A stretch of DNA of 64,000 nt from Manduca sexta. Taxonomy: Eukaryota > Arthropoda > Insecta > Lepidoptera > Sphingidae. This document shows, piece after piece, positions 31,087 to 41,910 of the stretch (the stretch's first letter is position 1; each line of letters starts with the position of its first letter). The notes under the pieces are model-generated. The model was not told the DNA's origin and did no database searches. It saw nothing but the letters and a program-made list of their open reading frames with translations. Where the stretch lies: assembly GCF_014839805.1 (NCBI RefSeq), contig NC_051117.1:2108001-2172000 (forward strand), given 5' to 3'. Both the position numbers and the translations under genes were made by a program.

Positions 31087-33429
31087 CACCACCAGCCAAA
31101 CTCCTTTAAGGCCTCAAAGGTACATTGCAGGCCTAAGATAATACCTCATTAACACATCATCTTCCCTGACCTCATTAAGGCTAGGAAACTGTTTAACATC
31201 ATTTCATTAAGTTTCATCACCCTGTATATAGTCGTTATGACGGTGTGCGCGCGACTGTACACGTGTGTAAATCAATCGATCGATACGTGAGCGATCGGCG
31301 CGTGCGCAGCGCCTGTTGCCGATCAAACGCCGTGCTATTTACGGATTACTGTTAAGGGTAGGTGTTGTTGTTTTTCTTTTTTTTGGTATGGGGATTTAAA
31401 ATTGGTTGTATGTTACGTTCTAGGGTTTGTAGAAGACTTGGTGGCAGTGGATCATTTTTAATTACTAAAGCTCTTCTACAACTGACATGCAGTTAATAAT
31501 AAGATAATGTGTGTGCGTGATTCTGTAGTTCAAGGTATAAAGGACTTACTGTCTATGTGGATTTAATCTTGTAGATTTTTTTTTCAGTGTTAAAGACTTT
31601 ACCATCGCTTGAGTTGTTCCTAGACTCTTAATTTACTAGATCCTATGTCTTCCCGCTCTGGATAAGAATCACCCAATAAATATTTTACATGTTGTAAGGA
31701 CTATTGTTTTTCGATTTGAAGGATATCGTAGCTAGTGTAATTCTGGACCTGGTATTCGAGCCCCCGTTTTCTGGCGACTATTTTTAGGTCCTCATTTTGA
31801 GTGGGATACATCCTCAATTATTTCTATGCCCTGATTAATTTGCCACGCGCCACGTGGTGTGCCATTGGTTCGGCATCCTTGTACTTAACATCTGTCTCAG
31901 GGTCGTTCACATAATGTCTATACAGTTTTAAAGGTGTTGCTAGTAAGTATGGGCAGTTGATCATCAGGCTAGCCAATTTCGTCATTTATTAAAAAAAATA
32001 CACTTTCCCTTAACCACGAGGGGGCACTTTACGTTATAGAAAGCGACTGGAATAATACGAAAATAGCACAAAAAATCCTTCCCAGACGCCCGAGCGTTGC
32101 GCGAGCCAAAAATTATTCGCCGAGTTACAACATGATATGAGTAAGGTAAGATTTACTGTGGAATGAAACGTTTGGATTGAGCTTCCTTAGAAATTAGAGG
32201 TTGTACGGTCTCTGTGTACAGATGTATATACACTATAACATTATTATAAATTAGGTTTATGAGTATATCTAAATAGGGTATTTACTACGTTTCCTTTTGT
32301 GCATTTTATGTGACAAATAATACAAAACATATATGAAAACTTCATGCAAATTGGCTAAGAAATGAGACAGTAATTCATATTTCAAATATTAAAATGCACG
32401 GGAGTGGTCCCGAAGTGGGGATTTCGCTCCATTTGATTCTTTCGCATATATCGTAATTTCCGATAATCACGTGCGTGTATTGCCTCTTCTCTTGATACTT
32501 ACTCCTTCTGCCGAAATTTAAAAGCCTATAACATGATGTTTCACTGGATTTCAATAAAACATTCTGTGTTAGGATTTATACGAGGTAAATATTTGATAAA
32601 CGCTAAGAAGAAAAATTGATTCAGATAGTTTCGGTATAATTCCGATTATTCTTTAACGAATTTAATTTTTTTTCTGAGAGCTTTACGCTATTTCATACCG
32701 AAACTAGACTTTTTTGTAGTCGGAATCTAAAGAATCTAAATTAATTCAAGTTGGTTTTTAGGAGAGAGCTGGCGGAAGAAGGAAAAAGATCTTCGCCGAA
32801 TCAACAAAAGTTTGCACCACGCGAGGCCCGTGTAAGCGCAACATTTTTTCTAGGACGAGCAGAAACGTTCTTAGGATGGTCACTGGCAATACCCCCCTGC
32901 CGCCCCCCCCCCTTCTAACTATACTCATGATTATGAAATTTATCCTCACTTATAAGTGTTGAACGTATATAATTTCCATTCAACGCTTTGTTCTTCTTTA
33001 ATGTGATTTTCTAATATTCAAAGTCAGTGTCGTATAAAAAATAACTATGAAACATTTATCGAGAACCACTATTGACTATAAATGATAAAGTATAAAACTA
33101 AATTTGCTTGCTTTAGAAAATAATACCGAGCACCGATAACAAATCGAGCAAATTGAGTTAAAGAAAGGAAAACTCGATCCCAGAGGTAACATATCCTGGG
33201 GTACCCCTCTCTAAGACCCTATTACATACCCCAATATAGTTAGACATTACTTGACTTGCGCGTGCAGAAGCGAGGGGAGGTCAACTTATATTGGTTATCA
33301 AAATTGAGTGGATTGGTTTGTGTGTACTACTAAGGGCACTCGATATAATAGTTTTAGATGTGGAAAATTATTTATAATTTTAAATATTAATAGAAATTGA
33401 GAATTATTTGCATAGGATTCGTCATTTAG
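31087..33429. other. Long stretch without recognised genes
   Basis: Unique-looking and mostly AT-rich. Distinct pieces are a GC-rich island at 31225-31345 ('gtgtgcgcgcgactgtacac', 'gatcggcgcgtgcgcagcgc') and a patch at 32400-32480. At 32758-32920 a purine-rich then C-rich stretch gives overlapping short frames on both strands. A GGGGTACCCC palindrome lies at 33198-33207. An imperfect inverted repeat (ccaatatagttagac near 33231 and gtcaacttatattgg at 33280-33294) also lies here. Confidence 0.45.
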
Positions 33430-33692
33430 TAATATTTGCTGGTGGTAGGATATATTTTATATCCGCCTGGATAGTGACCGTACACAAGGTGTTTAAACCC
33501 GCTATAGTGGCACACGTAAGTGTGGCATTCCGGGATCAGCCTGTGTATATCCGATATCAACAGGCCGGCATAATTGTGTCGACTGCCGTGGAGTAATCAT
33601 CTCTCGTCAGTCGACGTTCTGTTGGATCTCACTCCACTTACCATCCGCTGCAGTGGGATCCCTTTACTATGCCTTTATAGAAAAAAAAACAC
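33430..33692 (+). mobile_element. Repeat family A, copy 6, full length
   Basis: It begins 'ctggtggtaggatatatttt', then 'atccgcctggatagtgacc', 'gtgtttaaacccgctatagt', 'ttccgggatcagcctgtgta', 'caggccggcataattgtgtc' and 'ccacttaccatccgctgcag', ending in an A tail (tatagaaaaaaaaac). It is the reference copy for family A. The 62-residue frame is inside the repeat. Confidence 0.9.
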
Positions 33693-34248
33693 AAAAGGTA
33701 GAAAACAAAAAATATAAAGACGGCTAATTTAGGTTACTATAATATAGTCTATCCAGCTTTTACCCAAAACTATACATTTTTTAAAATAATATACTGTATT
33801 AAAAATAAAAATAACGTCTCAGTATTAGATTTGGTAAAACATTGACACCCAAAATAAATTCTACAATTAGTTTTTAACGACCCTTGCAATATTTATTAAA
33901 AGCAAAAACATTTACGACTCGTTTCAAACTAGCACTCAAAAACTCAACACCACTTCATCTTCGAGAGACCATGGTAAAGTCGCGAGATTTCCCAGTTTTG
34001 GTTGAATGAAGGGGCGCAACGGAGCGAGGGGCGCGGCGGGTCACGTGTGAATGGGAGGAAGCTGGGGACGACTCCAGACTAAGGTCAAGGCTGTAATATT
34101 TTATCGACTATCCGACGGAGACAATCTCCCCTCGCAGTGAAGCGGGGAAGAACAGACTGGAGATTGTTTTTTTATGGCTGTTGTTCTACGTGTTATGAGT
34201 TGTATTTAGGCGTTTTAGATGTAGATGTACATTATAAAAAGAAAGAAT
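33693..34248. other. No gene; GC-rich island 33985-34160
   Basis: The island contains 'gaggggcgcggcgggtcacg', a CACGTG E-box at about 34042 and purine-rich flanks. It matches no repeat in the window. It could be a regulatory region or part of an unrecognised repeat. Confidence 0.4.
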
Positions 34249-34630
34249 GACTGCCGCGGTGGTTAAGTTATAAAGTATACGGTACAAGCACAATCTACCG
34301 CGCTGAGATCCTGGGTTTGAATCTCGGGTTGGGCTAAATAGAAATTGTACTAGGTTTTTTATCTTAAAAATTACTCAGTCGCAACTCGGAGTCAAGTAGT
34401 TGACGCTGTGATACCCCCGTGCTTCGGAAAGCACGTAAAGTGGTTGGTTCTCCGCCTGATCTCTCTCCGGTCATGTCGGCTTGCCGTCTCACCGGACTGA
34501 GAGTGAAGGAACAGAGAGTGCACCTGTGTATTGCGCACACACTTGTGCACTATAAGATCTTATGTATGGCTGATATCCGTTGAGATTGTCCGCCGTGGCC
34601 CAAATTCGGATAAGAGGCATTCATTCTCAT
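34249..34630 (+). mobile_element. tRNA-derived SINE, family D, full length
   Basis: The head 'gactgccgcggtggttaag' with an A-box-like segment (about 34260-34271) and a B box 'ggtttgaatct' (34314-34324) resembles the C-family head. The body differs completely: 'caactcggagtcaagtagt', 'gtgcttcggaaagcacgtaa', 'catgtcggcttgccgtctca', 'gcacctgtgtattgcgcaca' and 'gattgtccgccgtggcc'. Such SINEs are transcribed by RNA polymerase III and moved by LINE proteins. Confidence 0.8.
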
Positions 34631-34771
34631 ACAAAAATACACTAATAAAAACTCAAATAGTTGCCATGAAACACTTAAATACCGCATAAGTGGCATTTGC
34701 TTCAGTAACATTAGCATTTTTGACATTCGTCAGTTATATTGCGTTGTTTCTTAGATACAAAATGAGACGGA

Positions 34772-35018
34772 CTGTTTTTTTATTGCTTCGAATGACGAGG
34801 CGAGCTTACCATTCGCCTGATAGTAAGCGATACGACCGCCCATAAACAGTAGAAACACCATCCAACACATTGAATTACAAAGTATTGTTTGGTATTGTAC
34901 TGCGCCATCCTGAGACATCAGATGTTAATTCATTATGTCCAGTAGTTACACTGGCTACAATGTGCTTCAACCATTCCACACAGGAAGATTCTCACATATG
35001 AGAGACCTACCATTAGAC
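34772..35018 (-). mobile_element. Repeat family E, copy 5, internally deleted
   Basis: 'tttttttattgcttcgaatg', 'gacgaggcgagcttacc', 'acgaccgcccataaacagta', 'gtccagtagttacactggct' and 'tctcacatatgagagaccta'. About 70 bp, including the 'gtgactacacactgctgc' block, are missing. Confidence 0.85.
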
Positions 35019-35368
35019 TGCGCAATACCTGTTTTAAAATTTCAAAAATGTTACCTTTCAAGTAAAATTATTGTCAAAATAATATAGCGAATATTCGTTG
35101 TCTACAAATAGCGTGATGGTATGTATGCAAATTAATAAATTAAACAAAGCGGATTCCTGATACCTCAAAGGTGGGGTGTGGGGAGGGCTCCCCGTCCCCC
35201 CTTATTACCATGTTTGAAACTATGTGAATTGTAAATTATCTGCATTGCTAATCGTTTACGGAGTTTGGCTTTGTAGTGGAGCAGAAGTACACATGGTGTT
35301 AACCTGGTATTTTTTATTGTTAAACGTATTAATTGAGAAGAAACGAGGCTAAGAGACTATGTATAATG
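35019..35368. other. No feature recognised
   Basis: AT-rich with a short G/C tract at about 35170-35210 ('gtggggagggctccccgtcc'). No gene seen. Confidence 0.45.
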
Positions 35369-35612
35369 ATTTCTTATGTTTACGCGAATGTTAGACATTA
35401 AAATAAAACTATTTTATGGACTTTATTGCGGTTTTTTTTTATTATAAAATTGTACGTATATACTTGTAAAATGTAGGTAGATATTGTAACTTTGACTTTT
35501 CGGATGATCAACACCTCAGTCCCCCCGTGAAGGCTGCAAAGTCTTCGAGACGTCGGGAGAATTATAATATAAAAAATCGCGATAAAATTAGCAAAATAGT
35601 TTTGTAAAACTA
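35369..35612 (+). mobile_element. Foldback family G, copy 6, both arms
   Basis: The left end 'aatgatttcttatgtttacg' and 'aaataaaactattttatgga' leads to a shortened left arm. The centre is 'tgtaggtagatattgtaact' and 'ttttcggatgatcaacacct'. The right arm has 'gaaggctgcaaagtcttcga', 'gacgtcgggagaattataat' and 'atcgcgataaaattagcaaa'. The arms are inverse copies of each other, as in a foldback or long-TIR element. No protein is encoded. Confidence 0.8.
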
Positions 35613-35756
35613 ATTTAACAATCAGAATTCTAATAAATACAATTTATACAATATGACATGATTATTTTATGCGAAACTTGAATTTTTAAATAGCTTTGTG
35701 TATTTCTATCGTGTGGAAGAAGTAAATTTCAGTGATATTTTTGGATTTACTATAAG

Positions 35757-36045
35757 CGGCGATAGCCTAGTTGGGTGTGGAACGGACTGCCGAGACGAAT
35801 GTTCGCAGGTTAAAAATCCAAAGGCACACAATTCTGACTTTTCTAAAATCTTGTGTGTTTTCTTTTTGAATTATCGTTCTCTGTAACGGTGAACGAAAAC
35901 ATCGGGAGGAAATTTGCATACCTGAGAAGTTCTTTATAGGAATTTTGAGGGTATCTAAAGTCGGCCAAACCGCACTAGGCTATGGTTGGCTAAGTCCCTT
36001 TCAGGAGTAGAGGAGGCCCGTTCCTACAGGGCTGATATTATTGTA
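35757..36045 (+). mobile_element. tRNA-derived SINE, family I, copy 5, full length
   Basis: The head has an A box, TAGCCTAGTTGG (35763-35774), and a B box, GGTTAAAAATCC (35808-35819), with 'ggaacggactgccgagacga' between. The body is 'ttcttttgaattatcg'-like, then 'ggtgaacgaaaacatcggga', 'tgagaagttctttatagg' and 'agaggaggcccgttcct'. It defines the sense strand of family I. Confidence 0.85.
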
Positions 36046-36563
36046 AGACTGTATTAACGTAATTTTACAGAGAGGTCAACTTAAACTGGTCTTATCTGGG
36101 CCGAATTTGGGGGTAAAAGTTAGTCGGCATATAAAATTATTCTACCCCCAAATGAGATCGCATTGAATTTCATTATTCCCGCACTTTGGCTGGATGCCAA
36201 TACCTTTTTCGTTTATTTGTATACATAGACCCTATATAAACACGCTAGATCAATGTCAATCTGTAGAGTAGGCACAGACGCGCTCACCGCCTGTCGTAAT
36301 TTCGGTCGTATGGGCGCATTATGTATTGAGCGTTATATACGACAATTTCTCAAGTTTGTAATATTTCAAATTATCTTTTGCATGTGGATGTTGAGGTCAT
36401 GAGAGTGGCGTTTCCCAAATTAAGAGTTAGATCATAATTTTATAAGGTTCATGATTTTAAAATATACATGTTTTTTGTTTGTTCTTTCTTTCTCCTCTTA
36501 GATCGGTTTTGGATATAATAGTTACAAAAATATTAAAAGTGATTCAAGTAAATTAAGTGTGCA
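36046..36563. other. No gene; perfect 11-bp inverted repeat
   Basis: ATTTGGGGGTA (36105-36115) pairs with TACCCCCAAAT (36143-36153) across a 27-nt spacer. The rest is AT-rich and unassigned. Confidence 0.55.
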
Positions 36564-36690
36564 TGATATAGCGATAGGCTCGCCCCCTATCATACCATGG
36601 GACGGAATACCTATGGCGAAAAGTGGGTACACAAGTTGCGCCTCTGTCTACCTCTTTGGAGATAAAAAGCGTGGCTGTGTGTAGGTAAAA
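36564..36690 (+). mobile_element. SINE family C, copy 8 (3' part)
   Basis: 'atatagcgataggctcgccc', 'cataccatgggacggaatac', 'gttgcgcctctgtctacctc' and 'gataaaaagcgtggctgtgt'. It is 5'-truncated, starting in the middle of the body. Confidence 0.8.
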
Positions 36691-37467
36691 TTTGGTTATC
36701 GGAATTACTAGCAAAAACACCTAAATTAGATGATCTTGGTTTGATAATCTTCTAGAATCTAAACCCACTTCCCAAAGCGCAGTGATACACGCACCCACTG
36801 AGCTATAAGACTAGTTCCTAATATCCATTATTTATTTGATTTCCATAATGTAATTTCATCCCATTTGCTCTCGGCGCGCATTATCGTTACAGTAATGTTT
36901 TACTTTGTTATTCCGTAGACTAAGTTGTAATCTAGGGTTGGCAGTTTCGAGATTTTGTTTTATTAATATTCGAGAAACAAACAGAACAATATTTGTCTTT
37001 AAATAAATTAACACTAAATATAAAACATTTTAACAAAGTTTCCACCATAAGGTATTGATTGTATGTTAAGCTAAAAATGTCAACAAATGCTGGTAAAAAA
37101 ACATAAAAAAACAGACAAGTAAAAGCGTCTGTTATATTACATCATTTAAATCAAATTACATTAAGCCAGATAATGTTTAACTAAAGAGCCAGATCTTAAT
37201 AATGCTCATGAGATCTTATGAATATTAAATTCACAATAATTACTAGGAATTATAAGACTGCAACTCAAAGTGGGTGGTGTTTCAGTGTCAGCATTCAGCT
37301 GCTTGAAAAATAAGACAGTGGACTAAAATATATAAGCCTCAGTAGATAATAGCATTTTTTGTGGCCTAAATATTATCATAACGTTGATTCTTGAATCTTG
37401 ATGTTTAATGAAGATTTTACCATTTGTATTAAACTAAACGGACCAATAGGCAAATCAGTTCTTTAAT
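36691..37467. other. No gene recognised
   Basis: AT-rich. 'gatacacgcacccactgagc' near 36780-36805 resembles a reversed tRNA-like SINE head but lacks a body. Nothing else was seen. Confidence 0.4.
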
Positions 37468-37660
37468 AATATCAGACCTGTATTATAGTATCTTAATGGT
37501 GGGCACGGGTCTACTCTACTACTAAGCGATACGGCCTTAGTCTATCACGCTGGCCTAGTGCGGATGGGCAGACTTCACATACCCTCAAAATTCTTATAAA
37601 GATCTTCTCAAGTATGCAGGTTTCCTCACGATATTTCCCTTTGTTCTCTGTTAAGCCAGA
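37468..37660 (-). mobile_element. SINE family I, copy 6 (3' part)
   Basis: Inverse body 'atatcagacctgtattatag', 'cacgctggcctagtgcggat' and 'caggtttcctcacgatattt'. The head is missing. Confidence 0.75.
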
Positions 37661-37825
37661 AGAATTTCTTCAGTCAGCAGGGTGATTTTAAAGGAGAGAA
37701 GATTTCAAGGCCTTTCGCAATACCACTAATAACACGAAACAGGAGCAAGACAATCATTTCACTTTATTCTGAGACTTAAATATCATCTTAGATAAAGAAG
37801 TTAGTTTCCCTTGCAGAGAGTTTTT

Positions 37826-38090
37826 ATTGCTGTTTGAATAACGAGACGAGCTCAGCGTTCGTCTGATGGTAAGCTATACCATATCCCATAAACAGAAGAA
37901 ACACCATCAAACACCTTGAATTACAAAGAATTGTTTTGTATTCCATTATGTCCAGCAGTTACACAGACTACAATTTCCTTCAAACCGGAACACAACAGTG
38001 ACTACACGCTGCTATTTGGCGGCCGAAATAGACATTGTGTTGGTACCTACCTAGGCGGACTCTCACATACGAGACGTACCACCGGTATTT
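37826..38090 (-). mobile_element. Repeat family E, copy 6
   Basis: 'ttttattgctgtttgaataa', 'cgagacgagctcagcgttcg', 'caccttgaattacaaagaat', 'caaaccggaacacaacagtg' and 'ggcggactctcacatacgag'. A short internal deletion removes the 'tgagacatgagatgttaag' block. The 89-residue frame is in the repeat. Confidence 0.85.
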
Positions 38091-38441
38091 GTATAAAAAA
38101 TCTATACTACCATATCTACCATAGTTCGCGGCCTCTTACTATCATGAAAAGGCTACTTCCTGCCTTTCAAACTATCGTCCCCTAATTTCTTTTGCATTCT
38201 CCCCCTTTGCAAAAAGTTCGAGTGGCAACCCTACGTAGTGTATAGTACAGTCGGCAACAGGTGGATTTATCGACTGTTACCGTTGTGTGCGCGATTGTAT
38301 TAAGTTTGGGAGGAGGTACTGGGTGTATTTAGTTTTACAGTGACGCGTTGAGGAATTAGTTTTGCGACTTGCGAACTTTGATGATAAGCGTCTATAAACG
38401 GTAATAACTTTAAATTATAAAACTGCTTGTGAAATTTATGC
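38091..38441. other. No feature recognised
   Basis: A short segment around 38238-38290 ('gtcggcaacaggtgga', 'gttgtgtgcgcgattgta') loosely recalls the GC-rich island at 31225-31345. No gene was seen. Confidence 0.4.
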
Positions 38442-38511
38442 TGGTGGTAGGATATATCTTATATCCGCCCGGATAGTGATCACCGTACATAAGGGGTTAA
38501 AACCAGCGATA
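38442..38511 (+). mobile_element. Repeat family A, copy 7, left part
   Basis: 'ctggtggtaggatatatctt' to 'gggttaaaaccagcgata' is the family A 5' part. It is interrupted by the inverted-repeat element at 38512. Confidence 0.85.
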
Positions 38512-38768
38512 CTGCCGTGTTAAGCTCGAAAACAATATCTCAAAAAAAATCACAATCTTGATTTTTATATCGACAGATAGCTTAAATAAATACCAGTCCA
38601 ATGAACTTACTTAAATAACGGTATCTTGTTTAGAACATGTTAAAAAAAACTTAAAAGAGGTTCTCTATCTCAGTTTTACATACAAAACTATAAAACTATA
38701 TTTAGAAAACTTCGATTATCTCGAAATAAGGTTTCCCTGACATACCGCTTTTGCGCTTAACATGACAG
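38512..38768. mobile_element. Small TIR element inserted in family A
   Basis: A 257-bp insertion whose ends are inverse copies: left CTGCCGTGTTAAGC and right GCTTAACATGACAG (12 of 14 positions pair). The A repeat continues on each side ('ccagcgata' and 'catagtggccc'). Possible short target duplication is gata/cata or ata. The interior is AT-rich and noncoding, so it is a MITE-like element. Confidence 0.65.
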
Positions 38769-38948
38769 CATAGTGGCCCATGTAAGTGTCGCGCTCCCGG
38801 ATCAGTCTGTATATATCCGGTTCCAACAGGCCGGCATAATTGTCTCGACTACTAAGGGGTAATCATCTATCGTCAGACATTCTATTAGACCCGTCCACTT
38901 ACCATGAGGTACAGTGGGGTCACTTTGCCGCTCACTTATAAAAGAAAA
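38769..38948 (+). mobile_element. Repeat family A, copy 7, right part
   Basis: 'tagtggcccatgtaagtgtc', 'cccggatcagtctgtatata', 'caacaggccggcataattgt' and 'accatgaggtacagtggggt', ending 'cttataaaagaaaagg'. Confidence 0.85.
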
Positions 38949-39895
38949 GGTCTGCAATATATTCACACCCAATTATTGCTTCAAAAAAAATATTTTGATA
39001 TTAATCTTACAAACTTAATTAAAAGCCGAATAAAATTTTTGTCTTCCTAACAAATGTTAACATCATAAACCTCTTTAGATACGGTTATGTAGTGAACAAA
39101 ATTAATTTTGAACATAGAGTTTAGTATAATGCAATTCCTAAATGGGATGTTAAATAAAAGTGCGACTTTGCAGCTTCTGCACCGAAATCCATTAGCTTCA
39201 TACATTTTATCTGACATTGTACTTTCAAGTACACTCATGTGGAGAAGTACTTAAAAATATTTTATGATTTTTTTGTCAGATTGAAGTGATGATATCGATT
39301 ACTTTCAAGTACATTTCGGTGGAAGACTTAAAAAAATATTTCCTTTTTTGTGACACACTGCATCTTATATTAACAGTAGTGATAATATCGATCAGAGAGA
39401 TTTTATGCCCTCAGATGGTCATCAGAATTATAGTAGCCTTATTTATATGTAAAGAAATATATATTTTACTTGAATTTAAATATTCTAGCGCATCAAATCT
39501 CCATCGTGATACTTCGACCATAGACCGATTCTCTATGAATTATAATTTATGAAGCAATTAGCTGTCAAGAGAAATCAATTTATTTTGTTACATATAAAAA
39601 TAATTAATGTAATGGTTATTTTGGAATCGACATTGTGATCAATAACATTAAATGTCGTTTCTTTGCTTACAGGCAAAGTTTTAGTAGTAAATACTTTTGT
39701 TTAATTAAGTGTATTATAACCATAAATTTACCACAATAAATCTTTGCTTACAGAGAAACTCAATTGTGTTTTGATTGTGTCGACCAATTTAACAAAAAAA
39801 AAAACATGTCTTGTATATATAAGATATGGTTTACAAAAATATCTTGGGGTATGACCTACTTAATTACTTAAAACCGTAAATATTCTTTTTCATAT
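38949..39895. other. No gene; tandem duplication 39221-39393
   Basis: Two units of about 80-93 bp start at 39221 and 39301. Both begin 'actttcaagtaca' and end near 'gatatcgat/aatatcgat'. Short frames of 63 and 88 residues across this region have no domain. The rest is AT-rich. Confidence 0.5.
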
Positions 39896-40085
39896 AGCCG
39901 AGTAGCAAGACTCAAGTCTCTAACTTGAGAGTAAGCGCTATACAAAGGAACAAAACACCCGATCTGCGAATTACAAAGGACTGCGTAACATTACACAGCA
40001 TTCGGCACCTTAATACATTAGATACTAAGTGTAAAATGCCTTGAACATTTAGTTGCACAAGACTGCTTGGCGAGTATCAGTAATT
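39896..40085 (-). repeat. Repeat family E, copy 7 (strongly diverged)
   Basis: 'gtaagcgctatacaaagga', 'gcgaattacaaaggactgcg' and 'caagactgcttggcg' follow the E order loosely. Confidence 0.4.
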
Positions 40086-40171
40086 TTTTTTTTAAAAAGT
40101 ATTGCGATAAAATTAGGATAAATAAGGACAACATGGTTTTATTCAATCACAAAAATCAACAATTGTCATTG

Positions 40172-40470
40172 ATAATGATTTGTTATGCTTACACGAATAT
40201 TAAACATTAAAAGATAACTATTTTTCCGGAAAGAACGAACGAAATGCAAACAACATCGAATTATAAGTATTTTTCGGATTTTATCGCGTTTTTATATTAT
40301 AATTTTCTCCCGTTTCGAAGACTGCAGCTTTCATGATCACGGGGGACTGAGGTGTTGGTCATCTGAAAAGTCAGATACAATATCTACCTACATTTTACAA
40401 TTCGTCGAAACATCGGAAGAAAATCATTATACATATAAAAACCTTAATAAAATCTGCAAAATTGTTTTAT
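40172..40470 (+). mobile_element. Foldback family G, copy 7, both arms
   Basis: Left end 'aatgatttgttatgcttaca', then 'gaaagaacgaacgaaatgca', 'tttttcggattttatcgcgt', 'tatattataattttctcccg', 'tttcgaagactgcagctttc', 'gggggactgaggtgttggtc', 'tacaatatctacctacattt' and the right end 'aaaatctgcaaaattgtttt'. This is the most complete left arm plus centre. Confidence 0.8.
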
Positions 40471-40575
40471 TTTCATACTCATTGATGTCTGAGTGATAAA
40501 TAAATTTATTAAAATTGTTACTCGCAATCGAATCTTAAATAAGAATTCCGTAGACTGTGAAATGCTACGTACTAA

Positions 40576-40622
40576 GGTGCCTATGTCCAGTTGTAAACTG
40601 AAATATAGGCTGATGATGAAAT
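40576..40622 (+). repeat. LINE 3' tail, family J, copy 3
   Basis: 'taaggtgcctatgtccagtt' and 'ataggctgatgatgaaataa' match the terminal J motif. It lies directly upstream of LTR-like copy K1. Confidence 0.5.
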
Positions 40623-40627
40623 AAGAA

Positions 40628-40940
40628 ATTAGTCGATTTAGCCGTTCCGAACATTCACTGTGTTTGACTGAATTGAGCTGCAATCCATTCAAACTGACTT
40701 TAGTATGATCAATATTGACAGCTTGTGGTTGTGTAAGATCGGCGCTTATAATATAAGAACTCTAGTCTAAGTGTAAACCTAGATTGGAATAAAAAATATT
40801 GGTCAAATAAGTAAAATTATTTGTTGTTCAAGTGAATAAATAGGTTATAACAGTGACGTTTTGGTTGCCATTTCAGTTCAGATGTTGAACAAATAGTTTA
40901 TATGGACGTTCGCGTCTATAGAATATACGTCAATGTTTCC
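40628..40940 (+). mobile_element. LTR-like family K, copy 1
   Basis: 'gttccgaacattcactgtg', 'tgcaatccattcaaactgac', 'atattgacagcttgtggttg', a TATA-like 'taatataagaactcta', an AATAAA signal ('ggaataaaaaat') and 'ggttataacagtgacgtttt'. The order (AT-rich promoter, polyadenylation signal, then AACA end and leader) suits a short LTR plus 5' leader. The 5' end is truncated compared with copies 2 and 3. Confidence 0.5.
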
Positions 40941-41734
40941 AACAGTTTATTCCATTGTATCGTATTAAAACTGCACTCACTTTCGCGCCCGACGTTCCCC
41001 GCGCTGATGTGACGTTTATTATAATTGTAAGCGTCTGTTAAACGGATTAACTTGTCATTTAGCCAGTTTGTTATGAGTTTTCCGACAGTTTTTGTTCCTC
41101 GTATCGCTTCGGATTAGCTGCGGCGGGGAATTAAGTTCTATCTGTCTCGCTCGGTTGCTATCAGAGTAAGAGAGACGGATATAGGTTTAGGGTTTAGACA
41201 TAATGTTTAGTGGGATTAATAGATTTGATGTGACGAGCTTTGGAAACGTTTGGTAGTTTCTGTGGATTTAATTTGGGAATTTGGGATTTTCTAGAGCCGT
41301 TTTCGTTTTCATAGAATTTTGTTTGAATTTTTACGTGCCTTTTTATCATTTATATTACCATCAGTGGAATTTCCTTTATAATGTTATTTTTAGCGTTATT
41401 TTTTTAGTAGTTTCACATGAAGTGTGAACAAAGAAACAATTTTCGTTATGTACACAGATTATTTTAGATATTTAAAGTGTATAATTCTACGACTCGCAAA
41501 TTACCCTATATTCAATTGGAATCTATATTCTATGTGAATAAAAACTAAGCCTATGAAGTATAAGCCAATGTTGGTGACAGTTCGTCTCTATCTAATCCGC
41601 AGTGGAGCTTCAACATTAAACATGATATAATAAAAAAAAAATGCTTATTAATCAATAGATTTTACCACAAAATGGACGAAAGCTGAAGATTATAAGTTTT
41701 AATAATAATATTGTGACAAAATTTTCTTTACTAT
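40941..41734. other. No gene recognised
   Basis: AT-rich. The GC-richer patch at 41095-41180 ('gctgcggcggggaattaag', 'tgctatcagagtaagagaga') matches nothing else in the window. Confidence 0.45.
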
Positions 41735-41870
41735 AATAGCTATCGAAATAAAACTATTTTTCACATTTTATTACAGTTTTTTACATTATGATTTTTTCTC
41801 GACGTTTCGAAGACTTTGTAGCCTTTATGGTCATGGGGCGGATTGAGGTCGTCTGAAAAGTCAAGTACTT
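41735..41870 (+). mobile_element. Foldback family G, copy 8 (left arm)
   Basis: 'atcgaaataaaactattttt', 'ttacattatgattttttctc', 'gacgtttcgaagactttgta' and 'gcctttatggtcatggggcg'. The right arm is absent. Confidence 0.7.
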
Positions 41871-41910
41871 CCATCTCTACGTAATCCAATAGTTGAGTAT
41901 TTCAATATTT

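Noticed and set aside
32758..32949. Minus-strand 63-codon frame and an overlapping plus-strand frame after 'ggtttttag'
   Set aside because: A purine-rich then C-homopolymer stretch keeps several frames open. There is no conserved pattern, and the acceptor-like site has no partner donor.
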